Assembly (NCBI RefSeq): GCF_030818575.1 | Contig: NZ_JAUTAL010000001.1 | Location: 2,976,001 to 3,040,000, forward strand | DNA length: 64,000 nucleotides | Reading direction: 5' to 3' | Source: Chryseobacterium camelliae | GTDB lineage: Bacteria > Bacteroidota > Bacteroidia > Flavobacteriales > Weeksellaceae | Shown: positions 1 through 8,272 of the stretch, in pieces | Layout of the letters: each line of letters starts with the position of its first letter | Position numbering within the stretch: position 1 is the first letter of the stretch | The notes under the pieces: model-generated | Database searches by the model: none | The model's input: only the letters and a program-made list of their open reading frames with translations | Told to the model about the DNA's origin: nothing | Translations under genes and position numbers: made by a program

Positions 1-81
1 GTATCGCAGCTGAATACCGAAGAAAAAAAGCAGGTTTCAGTTCAACTAAAAATCCCGTTTAAAGAATTCGAAAGGGATTAA
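1..81 (+). CDS. 3' end of an unidentified upstream gene (partial)
   Basis: Frame 1 is open from the window edge for 26 codons and stops at TAA, whose last base overlaps the first in-frame ATG of the amylase reading frame. The visible tail (ending KIPFKEFERD) is hydrophilic and has no recognisable motif. The tight junction suggests translational coupling or an operon with the amylase. The family cannot be named from this fragment. Confidence 0.4.
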   Translation, partial: VSQLNTEEKKQVSVQLKIPFKEFERD

Positions 82-125
82 TGAATTTTTTTCACTATCT
101 TGTAGTAACCAAATTTCAAGAATTT

Positions 126-1598
126 ATGAACCAAACGATGATTCAATATTTCCACTGGTATACAGAACAAGGTGGAAAACTCTGGAAACACGCGCAAGAA
201 GAAGCACAACATTTAGCAGAACTGGGAATTACCTCCGTGTGGTTCCCACCGGCATATAAAGGAGCAAGTGGCGGATACTCTATCGGATATGATAGCTATG
301 ACCTGTTTGATCTGGGAGAATTTGACCAAAAAGGTACCGTCGCTACCAAATACGGAACCAAGGATGAATATCTCGCTGCCATCAAAACACTGAAAGAACA
401 CAATATCCAGATAATCGTGGATATAGTGCTCAACCACAAAGGAGGCGGTGACGAGCTGGAAACTTTTCCTGTGGTTAAGGTAGATGAAAACGACCGGGAT
501 AAAATTATCTCGGATGAATTTGAAATACAATCCTATACAAAATTTACATTTCCTGGAAGGAATAAAAAGTACTCTGACTTTGAATGGAACTTTACCTGTT
601 TTAGCGGCGTAGACTATGCAGAGGGCATGGATACGCATATTTATAAGATCAAATCCGAATATGGGGATACATGGGAGGAAGTGATCGGTGATGAAAAAGG
701 AAATTATGACTACCTTATGTTCAACGATATCGAACACAGAAATCCTCATGTGCGTGAAGAGCTCAATTATTGGGCAAAATGGTATTTTGAACAGACTGAT
801 TTTGACGGAGTCCGCCTGGATGCCGTAAAACACATCTCCTATGATTTTTATAAAGAATGGCTGACTTTACTGCGGTCCAATTCCGGCAAGAATATTTTTG
901 CCGTAGGTGAATACTGGGCTCCGGGCCGCCTGCCGCTGCTCCGAAAATACATTGCAGCAACCGAAGGATGCATGAGCCTTTTTGACAGCTCGCTCCATCA
1001 CAATTTCCATAATGCTTCCAACGAAGGCAATGCATATGACCTGAGAAGAATTTTCGATGAGACGTTAACCAAAGAAGATCCGCTTCACTCGGTTACGCTG
1101 GTGGATAACCATGATACGCAGCCATTACAGGACCTGGAAGCTCCTGTGGAAGCCTGGTTTAAACCCCTGGCTTATGCGCTTATCCTATTGAGGCAGGACG
1201 GTTATCCATGCGTTTTTTATCCTGACCTGTATGGTGCCCATTATGTAGATAAGGATAAGGAAGGCAATGATCAGGAGATATTCCTGGATAAAGTAGACGG
1301 CATTGAGGAAATGCTTAAAGTACGGAAAGATCATGCCTACGGTGAGCAGAGTGATTATTTCGAGGATGCCAACTGCCTGGGCTGGGTGCGTGAAGGCGAT
1401 GATGAGCATTCTGGATGTGCAGTCGTGCTGAGCAATAAGGATGCCTACGAAAAACCTATGGAAATGGGTGAAAGGTATATCGGGCAAACCTTTTACGATG
1501 TATTGGGAAGAACAGAAGATAAAGTGACTATTGACGAAAACGGTTGGGGAACGTTCCCTGTTCCGGCAGGAAATGTCAGTGTCTGGATCGCTGAATAA
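126..1598 (+). CDS. Cytoplasmic alpha-amylase (GH13)
   Basis: Endo-acting alpha-1,4-glucanase for starch, glycogen or maltodextrin. No signal peptide is seen, so it probably acts in the cytoplasm. All four GH13 signature regions are present, numbered from the chosen start: DIVLNH at about 99-104, GVRLDAVKH with nucleophile D232, AVGEYW with acid/base E262, and VDNHD with D330. About 490 residues is normal for the bacterial cytoplasmic (GH13_5-like) type. An in-frame ATG lies 45 bases upstream, but the family's N-terminus usually reads close to MNQTMIQYF, which is the start used here. The next gene is convergent, so this is the last gene of its transcript. Confidence 0.93.
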   Translation: MNQTMIQYFHWYTEQGGKLWKHAQEEAQHLAELGITSVWFPPAYKGASGGYSIGYDSYDLFDLGEFDQKGTVATKYGTKDEYLAAIKTLKEHNIQIIVDIVLNHKGGGDELETFPVVKVDENDRDKIISDEFEIQSYTKFTFPGRNKKYSDFEWNFTCFSGVDYAEGMDTHIYKIKSEYGDTWEEVIGDEKGNYDYLMFNDIEHRNPHVREELNYWAKWYFEQTDFDGVRLDAVKHISYDFYKEWLTLLRSNSGKNIFAVGEYWAPGRLPLLRKYIAATEGCMSLFDSSLHHNFHNASNEGNAYDLRRIFDETLTKEDPLHSVTLVDNHDTQPLQDLEAPVEAWFKPLAYALILLRQDGYPCVFYPDLYGAHYVDKDKEGNDQEIFLDKVDGIEEMLKVRKDHAYGEQSDYFEDANCLGWVREGDDEHSGCAVVLSNKDAYEKPMEMGERYIGQTFYDVLGRTEDKVTIDENGWGTFPVPAGNVSVWIAE

Positions 1599-1617
1599 AA
1601 GAAATATACTATACAAC

Positions 1618-1692
1618 CACTCCGCAGAAGTCTGATCCGGTTGCCCTATGAATAAGTTCAACCCATGAAGGATTTCTCCGGAGTGATTATTT
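1618..1692 (+). terminator. Possible branched terminator after amylase
   Basis: A 7-bp stem (CACTCCG/CGGAGTG) closes a loop that holds a second small stem (GGTTG/CAACC). It is followed by ATTATTTTTT, between the convergent amylase and esterase genes. The long loop makes this a weak prediction. Confidence 0.35.
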
Positions 1693-1733
1693 TTTACAGA
1701 TGGTTGATCTTCTCTGAATCGGCTGAAACTCCC

Positions 1734-3098
1734 TTACTGTATTTTATGCAGTTCCAGGATCTCCGGTAGATCAGAATCATTGCTTATACGTCCGGTCCGG
1801 GCAAACTCCGCCCACAAAGTGCGGAGCTTCCTTCCGTTGTTCCGGATATATTCCCAAGGAACATTTTTTAGCAATTCGGAATGCTTCCATGCTTCACGGT
1901 TCTCAAAAATCAGTGGCAGGTCGACGCAGTGCGATGCTCCCACAGCATTATTTCTAATTTTGGAATGAATCCTGAATGTATAGATATTCCCGCCACCGGC
2001 TGCATAATTTTCCGCGAATATACGTGCAGGCTTTTCGTAAATGGATACGGTGGTGATGCGAACAATCCTGTCAAGAACGCTGTTAGGAAGATACGTATAG
2101 ATTCCTTTTTCAGCCGTTTTTACATAGAAAGCTGTTTCATCATGGTTAGAACCGATAAGGACATCGTATTGGCGGGCCCTTTCCCTCCACAATGCAAGGC
2201 TTTCCTCTTCTTTGCATAAAGGAGCGTATCCGTATTGCAGGCAGAACGGCATGGCTGATTTAAGTCCGTAGCGTAAGGTAGAAGGCAAAAATTTGGTGTA
2301 TTGCTCCGTCATTTTCAACACCTCCTTTTCATCCTGCATCAATGCGGTATTTCTTAAAAACTCGGCAGACATCTTCTGCCTTTTATGCCTGAACCCTAAA
2401 GGTGCACTGTGGATAATCACCCTTCTGAAAAGGTTTTCAATGCCTTCCGAAATCATCAGGTGAGCTACTGCATCCCCTCCGGAAGACTGCCCGAAAAGCG
2501 TAATATTTTCCCGGTCACCGCCAAAGGAGGTGATATAGTTTCTGATCCACTTCAGTGCCTCAATAATATCAAACAGCCCTAAATTGGCAGGCCGCCTTTC
2601 ATCACCGCCCAGAAAGCCGAACAAGCCCAGCCTGTAAGATACTGAAACTACAATGATGTTCTGTTCTTTCACCCAGGCAGCAGGATCCGAAGTAGGCAGG
2701 TCGCCGCAGCCTATTTCATAAGAACCGCCATGAATCCATACAACTACGGGAAGCTTTTCATTTTCTGAAAAAGTTTCTGGCCGGGTGACCGTTAAAAACT
2801 GGGGTGATTCATTGACCTCAAACTTTTCCGGATCCGTACTGCCGATCAGCCTTTCCAGCAACGGGCTGATATTTTGGGGACAGACCGGTGTTTTATCCGG
2901 AACCGATTCGGTTTCAGCATATGGTAGCGGAACAGGCATTTTAAACCGTTCTGAACGGGCATACCTGATGCTTGCCGCCTTAAGGACTCCGTTTTCTTTC
3001 AGGGCCTGTATTTTTCCGAATGGGGTATCAAATGTATGAAGGTGTATTGTCTGATTCTTCACTGTAGTCTGCAATGCTCTTTCAGATAAAGATAACAT
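1734..3098 (-). CDS. Type-B carboxylesterase family protein
   Basis: An alpha/beta-hydrolase that hydrolyses carboxylic esters; the substrate is unknown. The oxyanion-hole motif WIHGGSYEIG is at about residues 121-130. The nucleophile elbow FGQSSGG is at about 202-208, with S205 as the catalytic serine. Acidic (GSNHDETAF) and histidine (GASHCVDLP) triad regions follow in the expected order. At 454 residues it is slightly short for the family. No clear signal peptide is seen, so it is probably cytoplasmic. It starts 18 bases after the AraC regulator's stop on the same strand, so the two are likely co-transcribed and the regulator may control it. Confidence 0.85.
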   Translation of the reverse strand: MLSLSERALQTTVKNQTIHLHTFDTPFGKIQALKENGVLKAASIRYARSERFKMPVPLPYAETESVPDKTPVCPQNISPLLERLIGSTDPEKFEVNESPQFLTVTRPETFSENEKLPVVVWIHGGSYEIGCGDLPTSDPAAWVKEQNIIVVSVSYRLGLFGFLGGDERRPANLGLFDIIEALKWIRNYITSFGGDRENITLFGQSSGGDAVAHLMISEGIENLFRRVIIHSAPLGFRHKRQKMSAEFLRNTALMQDEKEVLKMTEQYTKFLPSTLRYGLKSAMPFCLQYGYAPLCKEEESLALWRERARQYDVLIGSNHDETAFYVKTAEKGIYTYLPNSVLDRIVRITTVSIYEKPARIFAENYAAGGGNIYTFRIHSKIRNNAVGASHCVDLPLIFENREAWKHSELLKNVPWEYIRNNGRKLRTLWAEFARTGRISNDSDLPEILELHKIQ

Positions 3099-3116
3099 AA
3101 TTACAGAAATCAGGAA

Positions 3117-4025
3117 TTATGAATGGTGCAAAACTTTATACTGGCTCGGAGAAATCCCGACTTTACTTTTGAACAGCCTGGTAAAATGCTGCGGATACCT
3201 GAATCCGAGATCATAGGAAATCTCACTGATGGCCTTTTGTGTATCTTCCATCTGCTCCTGAGCGATGCTGATCAGCGTATTATGGATGTATTCCTGGGCT
3301 GAAATCCCAAGTTCTTTTTTAATAAGGTCGCCGAAATAGTTGGCAGACAGATGCAGCTTACCGGCAAAATAACTTACCATTGGGAATCCGATGCTCTTTG
3401 GTTTGTCAGATTTGAGGTATTCCACCAGAAGAGCTTCAAACTTTCCTATGACACCCTGGTTGATATGGTCTCGGGTAGCAAACTGACGATCGTAAAATCT
3501 CATGCAGTAGTTGAGGAAAAGTTCGATATTGCTCACTATTAAAGCCTTGCTGTGCTTGTCGATGGACTGTTCTAATTCCAGCCTGATATTCCTGAAGCAT
3601 TCCAACACTACCTGCCGTTCTTTTTCCGATAGGTGTAAAGCCTCATGAACATCGTAGGAGAAGAAATTATATTCGCTGATATTTTTACCCAGGTGCGTGC
3701 CTTTAATGAGGTCGGAATGAAAGATCAGCGCATAACCGGCCGGCTGAATCGGGGCTCCGTCATTAACTATCCCATAAATCTGTCCCGGAGCTATAAATAC
3801 CAGTGTTCCCTCCTGATAGTCATAGCTGTGTTTCCCGTAATGAAGATCCCCACAGACAACGTCTTTGAGAAAAACGGTGTAAAATCCATAGGTCCTCCTG
3901 AACTGATTTACCGGACCACATTTTGAAAAATCCACAATACTGACCAGCGGATGACGCGTTTCATGCTGCATGAGTGCATTGTATTCTGAAACACTGTTAA
4001 TAACATCAACTTTCTGACTGCTCAT
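3117..4025 (-). CDS. AraC-family transcriptional regulator
   Basis: A one-component regulator. The N-terminal cupin-like sensing region covers roughly residues 20-170. The C-terminal double helix-turn-helix contains ISEISYDLGFRYPQHFTRLF and ends GISPSQYK, the AraC signature. The open frame extends upstream to a TTG, but a perfect -7 element lies just before it. The ATG at 4025, giving MSSQKVDVIN, is therefore the better start, with an 18-base leader. It precedes the esterase in one probable operon and is divergent from the alcohol dehydrogenase. That arrangement is typical of local control of a detoxification enzyme, but the target is inferred only from position. Confidence 0.88.
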   Translation of the reverse strand: MSSQKVDVINSVSEYNALMQHETRHPLVSIVDFSKCGPVNQFRRTYGFYTVFLKDVVCGDLHYGKHSYDYQEGTLVFIAPGQIYGIVNDGAPIQPAGYALIFHSDLIKGTHLGKNISEYNFFSYDVHEALHLSEKERQVVLECFRNIRLELEQSIDKHSKALIVSNIELFLNYCMRFYDRQFATRDHINQGVIGKFEALLVEYLKSDKPKSIGFPMVSYFAGKLHLSANYFGDLIKKELGISAQEYIHNTLISIAQEQMEDTQKAISEISYDLGFRYPQHFTRLFKSKVGISPSQYKVLHHS

Positions 4026-4046
4026 ATCCTTTGCTTTATTGCAGAT

Positions 4047-4054
4047 CAAAAATA
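4047..4054 (-). promoter_or_regulatory. Promoter -7 element for AraC regulator
   Basis: TATTTTTG on the minus strand matches the Bacteroidetes -7 consensus TAnnTTTG, with a TTG 21 bases upstream as the -33 element. The predicted start of transcription is near 4043. This rules out the longer TTG-initiated form of the regulator. Confidence 0.55.
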
Positions 4055-4250
4055 CGATTTCATTTACAGATTGAACAATAACCGTAAAAGTGGTACATCA
4101 TTCTGTAATTTATATAAGCCATTTTCCCTGAAAAGTGCTGATTTTTGTATATATTTATAAATATTAAAATTTTACTCAAGAACAATGATTTAATAACAGA
4201 AGTTTCTTTTAATGAATCGGTTAGGTATATATTTTGAATTACAGCTGCTT

Positions 4251-4258
4251 TACATTTG
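4251..4258 (+). promoter_or_regulatory. Promoter -7 element for alcohol dehydrogenase
   Basis: TACATTTG is a perfect TAnnTTTG match about 53 bases before the dehydrogenase ATG. No clean -33 TTG is seen at the ideal distance, which would suit a promoter that depends on an activator. Confidence 0.45.
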
Positions 4259-4311
4259 AGCCTTTTGATTTTACTGAATGATTTACAACATTAACTAAAT
4301 ATAAAAATTGC

Positions 4312-5373
4312 ATGAATACTTTTACTGTAAAAGCTTATGGCGCAGAATCCACCACTGCAGACCTGAAAGAAATGAATATTGACAGACGGACAGTTACGGC
4401 CAAGGATATCGAGATTGAAATCCTGTACTGCGGCGTATGCCATTCGGATCTCCACACGGTACGAAATGACTGGGGAGGCTCCCAGTATCCGGTAGTTCCG
4501 GGTCATGAAATCGTAGGAAGAATAACAGCGGTGGGAAGCGAAGTATCCAAGCTTAAGGTAGGCGATCTTGCAGCTGTAGGATGCATGGTAGATTCATGCA
4601 GGACATGTGACAGCTGTAAGCAAGACCTGGAACAATACTGCCTCAACGGTTTTACCGGTACCTATAACGGTAAAGACAAACATCTTGGCGGGCATACTTT
4701 CGGAGGATATTCTCAAAAAGTGGTGGTAGACGAGCACTTTGTTCTGAAAGTTCCTGAAAACCTGGACCTGGCAGCAGTGGCGCCACTACTTTGCGCCGGA
4801 ATTACTACCTGGTCACCATTAAGACACTGGAAAGCCGGGCCGGATTCCAAGGTAGCAGTAGTAGGATTAGGCGGACTGGGACATATGGCAATCAAATTAG
4901 CAAAAGGACTGGGCGCCGAGGTAACCCTTTTTTCCAGGACACCGGGAAAAACTGAGGATGCAAAAAGGCTTGGTGCAGATCATATCGTGATTTCTACTGA
5001 TGATGAAGAAATGAAATCTGTAGCCGGAAAATTTGATCTGATCATTGATACGGTTCCTTATGAGCACGATGTTAATCCTTATATGCAAACCCTGACCCTG
5101 AACGGCACTTTGGTTCTGGTGGGCTTCGTGGGACAATTTGAAGAGGTTAAGCCAAGTTCCGTACCGATGATTTTTCAGCGCCGTTCCATTGCAGGATCCC
5201 TGATCGGCGGAATTGCTGAAACCCAGGAATTACTGGACTTCTGCGGAGAACACAATATTGTTTCTGACATTGAAGTCATTAAAATGCAGGATATCAATAC
5301 CGCTTACGAAAGAATGCTGAAAAGCGATGTCAAATACCGTTTTGTGATTGACATGCAGTCCCTGCAAAATTAA
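4312..5373 (+). CDS. Zinc-dependent NAD(P) alcohol dehydrogenase (YahK/cinnamyl-alcohol type)
   Basis: A medium-chain dehydrogenase/reductase that interconverts aldehydes and alcohols. The catalytic zinc ligands C40 (CGVCHSD), H65 (PGHE) and C161 are present. The structural zinc cluster is C96, C99, C102 and C110. The Rossmann motif VVGLGGLGHMAIKLA is near residues 184-198. At 353 residues it matches E. coli YahK-like aldehyde reductases. It is monocistronic, divergent from the AraC gene and followed by a strong hairpin. The likely role is cytoplasmic aldehyde detoxification or fermentation; the in vivo substrate is not shown by the sequence. Confidence 0.92.
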   Translation: MNTFTVKAYGAESTTADLKEMNIDRRTVTAKDIEIEILYCGVCHSDLHTVRNDWGGSQYPVVPGHEIVGRITAVGSEVSKLKVGDLAAVGCMVDSCRTCDSCKQDLEQYCLNGFTGTYNGKDKHLGGHTFGGYSQKVVVDEHFVLKVPENLDLAAVAPLLCAGITTWSPLRHWKAGPDSKVAVVGLGGLGHMAIKLAKGLGAEVTLFSRTPGKTEDAKRLGADHIVISTDDEEMKSVAGKFDLIIDTVPYEHDVNPYMQTLTLNGTLVLVGFVGQFEEVKPSSVPMIFQRRSIAGSLIGGIAETQELLDFCGEHNIVSDIEVIKMQDINTAYERMLKSDVKYRFVIDMQSLQN

Positions 5374-5380
5374 TACAGAA

Positions 5381-5407
5381 TGCCCTTCACCTGAAGGGCA
5401 TTTTTAT
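5381..5407 (+). terminator. Rho-independent terminator after alcohol dehydrogenase
   Basis: A near-perfect hairpin (TGCCCTTCA CC TGAAGGGCA) is followed directly by TTTTTATT, 7 bases after the dehydrogenase stop and abutting the convergent HxlR gene. Confidence 0.85.
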
Positions 5408-5776
5408 TTACTGAATAGTTTTCATATCCTCATACGCCCAGTCTACCATCGCATCGATAACCGGAGACAGCTTTTTGCCGGCTTCACTCAGCTCATAGGT
5501 AACATGGGGCGGTACCACCGGCCTTGCGGTCCTGATAATCAGCCCATCAGCCTCCAGCTGCTTCAGATGCTGGATCAGCATTTTCTCAGTGACTTTAGGA
5601 ATGGCCTTCTTAAGTTCACTGTACCTCTTTTCCCCTGTTGAAAGCTGAAATAAAATAATCGGCTTCCAGAATCCTGATATCTTTTCCATGACATACATCA
5701 CCGGGCATTGGTCAAGCATATCTTTCCTGTTCTCCTGAATGGTAGAATTTTCTTTAATAGCAGTCATATAATACAT
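5408..5776 (-). CDS. HxlR-family winged-helix regulator
   Basis: A small dimeric DNA-binding protein of 122 residues. The family core is present: a conserved cysteine (DQCPVMYVME), the SGFWKPIILFQL recognition region, YSELKKAIP, and a wing region with VPPHVTYELS. Family members such as YodB and QorR sense quinones or other electrophiles through that cysteine. The gene is divergent from an NmrA-type quinone oxidoreductase-like gene. The 72-base gap holds a pair of identical octamers overlapping both predicted promoters, so it probably represses its neighbour and itself. A second ATG three codons in is an alternative start. Confidence 0.9.
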   Translation of the reverse strand: MYYMTAIKENSTIQENRKDMLDQCPVMYVMEKISGFWKPIILFQLSTGEKRYSELKKAIPKVTEKMLIQHLKQLEADGLIIRTARPVVPPHVTYELSEAGKKLSPVIDAMVDWAYEDMKTIQ

Positions 5777-5784
5777 ACTTTAGG

Positions 5785-5823
5785 GTAAGTACTTGTAAAA
5801 AAGTAAGTACAAATATACCTTTG
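5785..5823. promoter_or_regulatory. Divergent promoters with paired GTAAGTAC operator boxes
   Basis: Two identical GTAAGTAC octamers start at 5785 and 5803, 18 bp apart. On the plus strand TACCTTTG (5816-5823) is a perfect -7 element with a TTG 20 bases upstream, serving the NmrA gene. On the minus strand TATATTTG (5817-5810) is a perfect -7 for the HxlR gene. The boxes lie between and over these elements, as expected for a repressor operator. Confidence 0.55.
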
Positions 5824-5848
5824 TTTTCAGAAACAAACCTTATTTATT

Positions 5849-6727
5849 ATGAAAATTATTATTACAGGTTCTTTAGGTAATGTAGCCAGGCCATTAGTAC
5901 AACAACTCGTATCCGAAGGTCATGAAATTACCGTGATCAGCAGTCAGGAAAGCAGAAAAAATGAAATAGAACGTTTAGGAGCCACGGCTGCCATCGGATC
6001 TATCTCAGATGTATCCTTTCTTACAGAAACGTTTAGAGGAGCAGATTCTGCCTTCCTGATGACGCCACCTATGCTGGGCAATCAAAACATCATTAAAAAT
6101 ACAATTGACACAGGAAAGAGCTATGCGGAAGCTATTTCAGCAGCTCATGTTCCGCGTATCGTGATGCTCAGTAGTGTAGGTGCAGACTCACCGGTGGAAA
6201 ACGGGCCTATTGCAGGCCTTCACCATATCGAAAATATCTACCGGGAGCTGAATGCATCGGCTGCTTTTCTAAGGGCCGGTTACTTTTACATTAATTTGTT
6301 CAATGATATTCCCCTGATTAAAAATGCCGGGATCATAGGAGGTAATTATCCTGCTGGCGTTAAAATCCCTTTGGTACATCCAGCTGATATCGCCAAAGCT
6401 GCGGCTGAGGAACTGGTAAGGACTTCACCGGATAAAACAATCCGGTATGCTGTAAGTGATTACCGTGAAGCCGGAGACTTTGCCACGGTACTGGGTTCAG
6501 CCATCAGCAATCCATCACTGCCATGGATCGAGTTCACGGACCAAGAGGCTTTTGAAGGCATGCTTCAGGCCGGACTTCCCGAGGAAATGGCAAAACTGTA
6601 TGAAGAAATGGGAAGAGGAATAAGAAACGGTGTCGTACAGAAAGATTTTATCCAGTATGGATTGCCGGTACAAGGCGGAATCAGGCTGGAAGATTTTGCA
6701 GAGGAATTTGCAGCGAGATTTAAATAA
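5849..6727 (+). CDS. NmrA-family NAD(P)H-binding oxidoreductase
   Basis: An atypical short-chain dehydrogenase fold of the NmrA/QorB type. The N-terminal strand IIITGSLGNVARPLVQQL carries a glycine-rich dinucleotide motif at residues 3-20. VMLSSVGADSP and the HHIENIYRE segment take the place of the classical YxxxK site. At 292 residues the length suits quinone oxidoreductase 2-like proteins. It sits opposite an HxlR regulator with a shared operator region, which suggests induction by quinones or other electrophiles. A large GC-rich hairpin follows the stop. Enzyme activity is inferred from the family; a purely regulatory NmrA role is possible. Confidence 0.85.
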   Translation: MKIIITGSLGNVARPLVQQLVSEGHEITVISSQESRKNEIERLGATAAIGSISDVSFLTETFRGADSAFLMTPPMLGNQNIIKNTIDTGKSYAEAISAAHVPRIVMLSSVGADSPVENGPIAGLHHIENIYRELNASAAFLRAGYFYINLFNDIPLIKNAGIIGGNYPAGVKIPLVHPADIAKAAAEELVRTSPDKTIRYAVSDYREAGDFATVLGSAISNPSLPWIEFTDQEAFEGMLQAGLPEEMAKLYEEMGRGIRNGVVQKDFIQYGLPVQGGIRLEDFAEEFAARFK

Positions 6728-6732
6728 ATAAT

Positions 6733-6773
6733 TAAAGTGTTCCGGCGCGCCTGTGGCGCGCCGAAACACTTTA
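6733..6773. terminator. Long GC-rich hairpin between convergent genes
   Basis: The arms TAAAGTGTTccGGCGCGCC and GGCGCGCCgaAACACTTTA form a 19-bp stem with one mismatch around a 3-base loop. It lies between the NmrA gene and the convergent phosphodiesterase gene and probably terminates both. It lacks a long U tract on either strand. Confidence 0.6.
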
Positions 6774-6834
6774 ATAGAACACTGATTTCAGGATACCAAT
6801 CAATCGTATCACCAATTGAAAAATGACACCAGGC

Positions 6835-8109
6835 TTATTGCAGTGTTTTCCGTAAAACTTTAATAGTACCGTCAACCGGCTGGGTAATTTTCAGTTTTAA
6901 AAGTTCCGCTACGAGCGGATAGACATTCACATTACCGAATTCATTTACAGTCATTCCGGTTCTAAACTCAGGTCCCCATGCAAAGAATGTCGCTTTCATT
7001 TCAGGAGTTGTCCTGGGGTCGTATCCATGTTTTCCCACCGTTGTTTTCTTGCCTTTTTCCAGGAAAATCTCAGGGGCTTTCGGAAGAAGCAGGATCTGCC
7101 CGATCCGGTGATAACGGTCATCTCTTTCAGCAAAGTGGAGATACCGCGGAAGTTTTTTATCCAGATAAACTTCATAATCAGCTGTTTTGGCAGCTTTCAA
7201 TGCCTTGTAAACAGATGGTACCTCAGCAGGATTTTTTACATGAACGCTCAGCAGGACCTCGGAGTTGTAATAATCGAACCTGTTCTTATCCATCAGCATC
7301 GCCGGAATTTCCAGCGGATGTTCTGTATTGACTCCAATCATTCCATGATCTGAAACAAAGATAAAATTGACATTCTTTAATCCGGTCTCCCGTACTTTTT
7401 CCACCAGGCTTCCCACTGCCTGATCAACCAGGTGAACCGCCTCTTCCGTCTGCTTGGCCTCCGGTCCGTAATGGTGACCGGCAGCATCCACTTCAGGAAA
7501 ATACAGCGAAATAAAATGCGGTCTCCGGTCAGCAGGCATTTTCAACCAGTTGATGACCTTGTCTACTTTTTCCTGTGGACTGAACTTTTCATGGTATGGA
7601 TAGTAATATGTTGGCCTGGTTCCCCCTGCATCACTTGCCGAACCTACCCACATCATGGAAGCTGACAGCACACCCTGCTTTTCAGCCAGTCCCCATAAAG
7701 GGGTACCTCCGTACCAGCTGCCGTCTTCAGCATTTTTTCTGTTGCTTTTTGCGTAGGGTTCCTTCCTGCGGTAATCGTAGAAATAATTATCGATCAATCC
7801 GTGATGAGCAGGATAAAGCCCGGTTATAAGGCTCCAGTGATTGGGAAATGTAATGCTTGGATATGCCGGGATCATTGCTTTTGCCTTAACCCCCTGCGAG
7901 GAAAGCTTCAGCAGGTTTTCTGCATGGTATTTCCTGGCATAATCATATCGGAACCCGTCTGCGGAAATCATAATTACATAGGGTTTTGCCTCAGCCTCAG
8001 CAGTATTGTATCTGCCTGCAACCACTATCTGGGCCGTGTCGACCTCTCCTTTCTGTGCCCATACCGTTACGGACAGCATCAGCAGTAAAAACAGCATTCC
8101 TTTCTTCAT
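6835..8109 (-). CDS. Secreted alkaline-phosphatase-superfamily nucleotide pyrophosphatase/phosphodiesterase
   Basis: An ectonucleotide pyrophosphatase/phosphodiesterase-like enzyme that cleaves phosphodiester or pyrophosphate bonds outside the cytoplasm. A Sec signal peptide is clear (MKKGMLFLLLMLSVTVWAQ). Metal and catalytic residues follow the family pattern: MISADGFR with D51, YPSITFPNH with nucleophile T87, EVDAAGHHYGP, SDHGM, and a late KHGYDP histidine. At 424 residues it has the usual single-domain bacterial length. It is monocistronic, with a well-formed promoter 15 bases upstream of the ATG. The exact substrate cannot be read from the sequence. Confidence 0.88.
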   Translation of the reverse strand: MKKGMLFLLLMLSVTVWAQKGEVDTAQIVVAGRYNTAEAEAKPYVIMISADGFRYDYARKYHAENLLKLSSQGVKAKAMIPAYPSITFPNHWSLITGLYPAHHGLIDNYFYDYRRKEPYAKSNRKNAEDGSWYGGTPLWGLAEKQGVLSASMMWVGSASDAGGTRPTYYYPYHEKFSPQEKVDKVINWLKMPADRRPHFISLYFPEVDAAGHHYGPEAKQTEEAVHLVDQAVGSLVEKVRETGLKNVNFIFVSDHGMIGVNTEHPLEIPAMLMDKNRFDYYNSEVLLSVHVKNPAEVPSVYKALKAAKTADYEVYLDKKLPRYLHFAERDDRYHRIGQILLLPKAPEIFLEKGKKTTVGKHGYDPRTTPEMKATFFAWGPEFRTGMTVNEFGNVNVYPLVAELLKLKITQPVDGTIKVLRKTLQ

Positions 8110-8123
8110 AATAAAAATTTATG

Positions 8124-8131
8124 CAAAGGTA
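8124..8131 (-). promoter_or_regulatory. Promoter -7 element for phosphodiesterase gene
   Basis: The minus strand reads TACCTTTG, a perfect TAnnTTTG, with TTTG 18 bases upstream as the -33 box. The transcript would start about 10 bases before the ATG. Confidence 0.6.
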
Positions 8132-8202
8132 CTACCTGTACGGAACAAACAAAAAATACTCAGGATTAAAAAAATATTAAATGCCTGCTTATCAGTGTAC
8201 AT

Positions 8203-8235
8203 AAAAAAAAGCTGATTCAGATCTGAATCAGCTTT
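8203..8235 (-). terminator. Terminator of the five-gene envelope operon
   Basis: A perfect 13-bp stem (AAAGCTGATTCAG AT CTGAATCAGCTTT) runs straight into eight T residues on the minus strand, 37 bases after the last gene of the operon. Confidence 0.9.
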
Positions 8236-8272
8236 CAATATCAGCAGGCCGCCTGAAAAGACCGTCCCTGAA

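Noticed and set aside
213..1661. Long minus-strand frames inside the alpha-amylase gene
   Set aside because: The plus strand has all GH13 motifs; these frames are shadows.
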